The position numbers were made by a program, and so were the translations under genes. From Thiosymbion sp942492625 (GTDB taxonomy: Bacteria; Pseudomonadota; Gammaproteobacteria; Chromatiales; Chromatiaceae): 64,000 nt of DNA. Under the pieces are notes generated by a model, which was not told where the DNA came from, ran no database searches, and saw only the letters and a program-made list of their open reading frames with translations. The DNA lies in NCBI GenBank assembly GCA_942492625.1, contig CALOFM010000036.1:1-64000 (forward strand), given 5' to 3'. This document shows, piece by piece, positions 62,122-64,000 of this stretch. Each line of letters starts with the position of its first letter. The first letter of the stretch is position 1.

Positions 62122-64000
62122 TTGACTCAATCGCAGCTACGCGTTGCCCGGATCGACGGCAGCGGCCTGGCACCGCCGGCCGCGAGTCCCCAGGCCTTAC
62201 ACAATCGTCATTCCCGGCTCCAGCAGGTGATCCGGCGGCACCTGCCTGGCGTCACGGCATCCGTCCTTACCCAACCGCGGCCGGTACCCGACAGCCACCT
62301 GACCGACTGGTACAGCGACCTGGCTGGACAGCCGACCCCCCTGCCCTCCCTGCCCGCCAAGGAGCAAGCGGCGGCGCGTTCCCTGCTGTCCGACCGTTTG
62401 GCGTCCATCAAGAAGCTCGCCGACGAGCTGCCCGAATTGGCACCGGAAGACGCGGATATCGCCGCTAGCTTGCGGCAGGCCACCTCCTACCCCGGCGAAG
62501 CTTACGTCTATTTGGTCGATGGGGAGCCGGTGCTCACCTTCTGGGGCTATGCACCTGCCCGGGCAGCAAGGCCGGTGGCACCGTCGGGCGCGCCGGCGGG
62601 ACGAGGCAAGGCGCCCCTCGCCTGGCTGGCACTGGCGTTCCTTCTCACCGCCGCCACAGCAGGAGGCTGGCTCTGGCTCGAGCATCAGCGTGAGCGAGAA
62701 GAGCTGCTGGTCGCAATGAACGAGGCGATGGCGGCCGAGTGCGCCCCCATAGAGCCTCTTTCCAGACTCAGCGCCGATCTGGCGGAGCTGGACCCCGACG
62801 GAACCCGTTACCCCGATCTTCAACGTCAAGCGGCAGCAGAGACGCACCGCTGCGCGCACGCGCAGCAGCTAGCCCGGGATATGGATCAGGCTTCAGGCGA
62901 CTGTGAACGCCTTGCAGCCCTCGCCGACGGGCTCGTGGGAAGGGATCTCGCGCGCCAGCCGTTCCTGGACCTTCAAGCCAGACTCACGTCCGAGCTTGCG
63001 ATCTGCGAGCACGCAAAGACCCTTTTCGCCAGGCTGGACGCCGCCATCGGAGACTGCCCCGCGATCGCCGTCCTGGATGAAGAGCTCGGGCGACCGCCGC
63101 AGAACGCCACCGCACTGCTGGAGCTGCGCGAACGGCTCGATGCGGAGATGGCCCTGTGCGGCCAAGCGGCTCAACTCCTCCAAGAGCTGGACGCCAACCT
63201 CGGCAACTGTCCGGAGCTATTGCGGATCGACGGACGCATCGCCGGATTGGACACCAGCCGCCCGCAGTTGACGGACGTCCGCGACCGCCTGGACTTGGAG
63301 CTAGACCTCTGCGCCAAGGCCGATCGATTCAACCAGGCATTGGCCGAAGCCCAAACCGACTGCGCCGCTCTACGCAAGCTCGACGGCGAGATGCAGAAAG
63401 AAGACAGCTCACGCGAGCCCCTGGCGACGGTGCGCAAGCGCCTGGACAAGGCCCTGGAAGCCTGCAAGTCTCTGGACGACCTGGAGCAGGCCCTGCAGGA
63501 CGCGCTCGGCGACTGTACGCGGCTTTCCGCCCTGCGTAAGCGACTGGACGAAGACGCCGCCCTCAAGCGCAATCCCATGGTCTTGGAGGTCAAGCGGCGC
63601 GTCGCCGACGAGCTGAAGATTTGCGAGCTCGCGCAAGCGCGCGAGCAAATGCTTGCAGCCGCCATGGGAGACTGCAAGGCCCTCAAGCAGCTGAAGTCGA
63701 AGCTCGCCTCCGGGGCCGAATCCGATCCCCGCCTCGGCGCACTGAGTACCCGTTTGGATCAGGCCCTCGCCCGCTGCGGGGAGGCACAGGCCCTGATGCA
63801 ACGGCTGGTATCCGCCGGCAGCGATTGCTCGGAACTGAAGGCCCTGCGCAAGGAGCTCGGCGAACAACCGAAGGATAGCGGTCCCCTGGATGACGTAAGC
63901 GCCAAGCTGGAATCCGCGTTGGCGAAGTGCCAGGCGGCGGTGGTTGCCGGGGCGCAAAAATCGGTTCCACAGGTCGCGGCTGCGGACAAGCCGGCAGATC
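62122..64000 (+). CDS. Membrane protein with about seven Cys-paired repeats, 3' end outside window
   Basis: Starts at TTG 62122 with AAGGGA 10 bases upstream; still open at 64000 (over 626 residues). An N-terminal cytoplasmic-like region (about 1-165: LQQVIRRHLPGVTASVLTQP; DWYSDLAGQPTPLPSLPAKE; YPGEAYVYLVDGEPVLTFWG) is followed by one membrane helix (LAWLALAFLLTAATAGGWLW). Then about seven repeats of ~62 residues follow, each with a G/T/S-D/N-C ... L motif (SGDCERLAALAD, AIGDCPAIAVLDE, NLGNCPELLRID, AQTDCAALRKLDG, ALGDCTRLSALRK, AMGDCKALKQLKS, AGSDCSELKALRK) and a second Cys (EL-x-x-C). The N-terminus recalls SrfA-like proteins, but I am not certain. The Cys pairs are periplasmic if the N-terminus is cytoplasmic. 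Confidence 0.7.
   Translation, partial: MTQSQLRVARIDGSGLAPPAASPQALHNRHSRLQQVIRRHLPGVTASVLTQPRPVPDSHLTDWYSDLAGQPTPLPSLPAKEQAAARSLLSDRLASIKKLADELPELAPEDADIAASLRQATSYPGEAYVYLVDGEPVLTFWGYAPARAARPVAPSGAPAGRGKAPLAWLALAFLLTAATAGGWLWLEHQREREELLVAMNEAMAAECAPIEPLSRLSADLAELDPDGTRYPDLQRQAAAETHRCAHAQQLARDMDQASGDCERLAALADGLVGRDLARQPFLDLQARLTSELAICEHAKTLFARLDAAIGDCPAIAVLDEELGRPPQNATALLELRERLDAEMALCGQAAQLLQELDANLGNCPELLRIDGRIAGLDTSRPQLTDVRDRLDLELDLCAKADRFNQALAEAQTDCAALRKLDGEMQKEDSSREPLATVRKRLDKALEACKSLDDLEQALQDALGDCTRLSALRKRLDEDAALKRNPMVLEVKRRVADELKICELAQAREQMLAAAMGDCKALKQLKSKLASGAESDPRLGALSTRLDQALARCGEAQALMQRLVSAGSDCSELKALRKELGEQPKDSGPLDDVSAKLESALAKCQAAVVAGAQKSVPQVAAADKPAD

Overview
This 64 kb window reads as chromosomal DNA of a GC-rich gammaproteobacterium, most likely a purple sulfur bacterium (Chromatiaceae). 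The strongest lineage marker is a sulfur globule envelope protein at 61483-61863: a signal peptide followed by a Gly/Tyr/Trp-rich body as in Allochromatium SgpA/SgpB. Housekeeping genes (rnr, rlmB, trmO, purL, PBP1A), a damaged PHA synthase and nitrous-oxide-reductase accessory genes fit that picture. Lineage is inferred from recognised families, not from a search.

Layout. 0-3 kb: a DUF4338/DruA-like gene beside an IS66 tnpC, then scars of an EF-hand gene and an IS110 transposase. 3.3-8.2 kb: an acyl carrier protein and AMP-forming acyl-CoA synthetase, divergent from a Pat-type acyl-CoA synthetase/acetyltransferase fusion. 8.2-10.9 kb: an IS66 tnpA scar, a CDF zinc transporter and a mosaic of RND, CcdA and thioredoxin remnants. 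11-17.2 kb: a minus-strand arsenic/metal/redox island read from an ArsR operator (arsR, MBL hydrolase, arsC, acr3 with an internal deletion, a SigZ-like sigma factor, an ArsP-type permease, a TauE exporter, FmdE, a mini-thioredoxin). 17.2-27.4 kb: Hsp20, AmrS, MarC, TrkA and many damaged genes (ArsP_2, CooC-like, TrkH, DsbD-like, FabG, PhaC). 27.7-34.5 kb: tRNA-Leu(CAG), rnr-rlmB, a promising 22-codon small-protein gene, trmO, and an SDR/Hpt/GlrR-like cluster. 35-43.5 kb: purL, a Cys-rich secreted protein, MerR and CadC-like regulators and a DsrE-family protein.

43.6-48.1 kb holds the most interesting unit: a tight six-gene operon encoding an MBL-fold hydrolase, a pteridine-reductase-like SDR, FolK, a divergent dihydropteroate-synthase-like protein lacking its usual catalytic Lys motif and pABA-site Arg, an EgtD-like methyltransferase and FolB. 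It looks like a complete module for making a modified pterin other than folate. It is followed by PBP1A, a nosD-G-H-F-L-Y cluster lacking nosZ and the 5' end of nosD, a cpATP-grasp/alpha-E fusion with transglutaminase, a GNAT, the sulfur globule protein with its own terminator, and a membrane protein with about seven Cys-paired repeats running off the window end.

Caution: at least ten otherwise well-conserved genes carry frameshifts, several in homopolymers (A7, C5, G5), and a few carry apparent internal deletions. Some may be sequencing or assembly error rather than biology; they are annotated as broken and the lesion positions are given.
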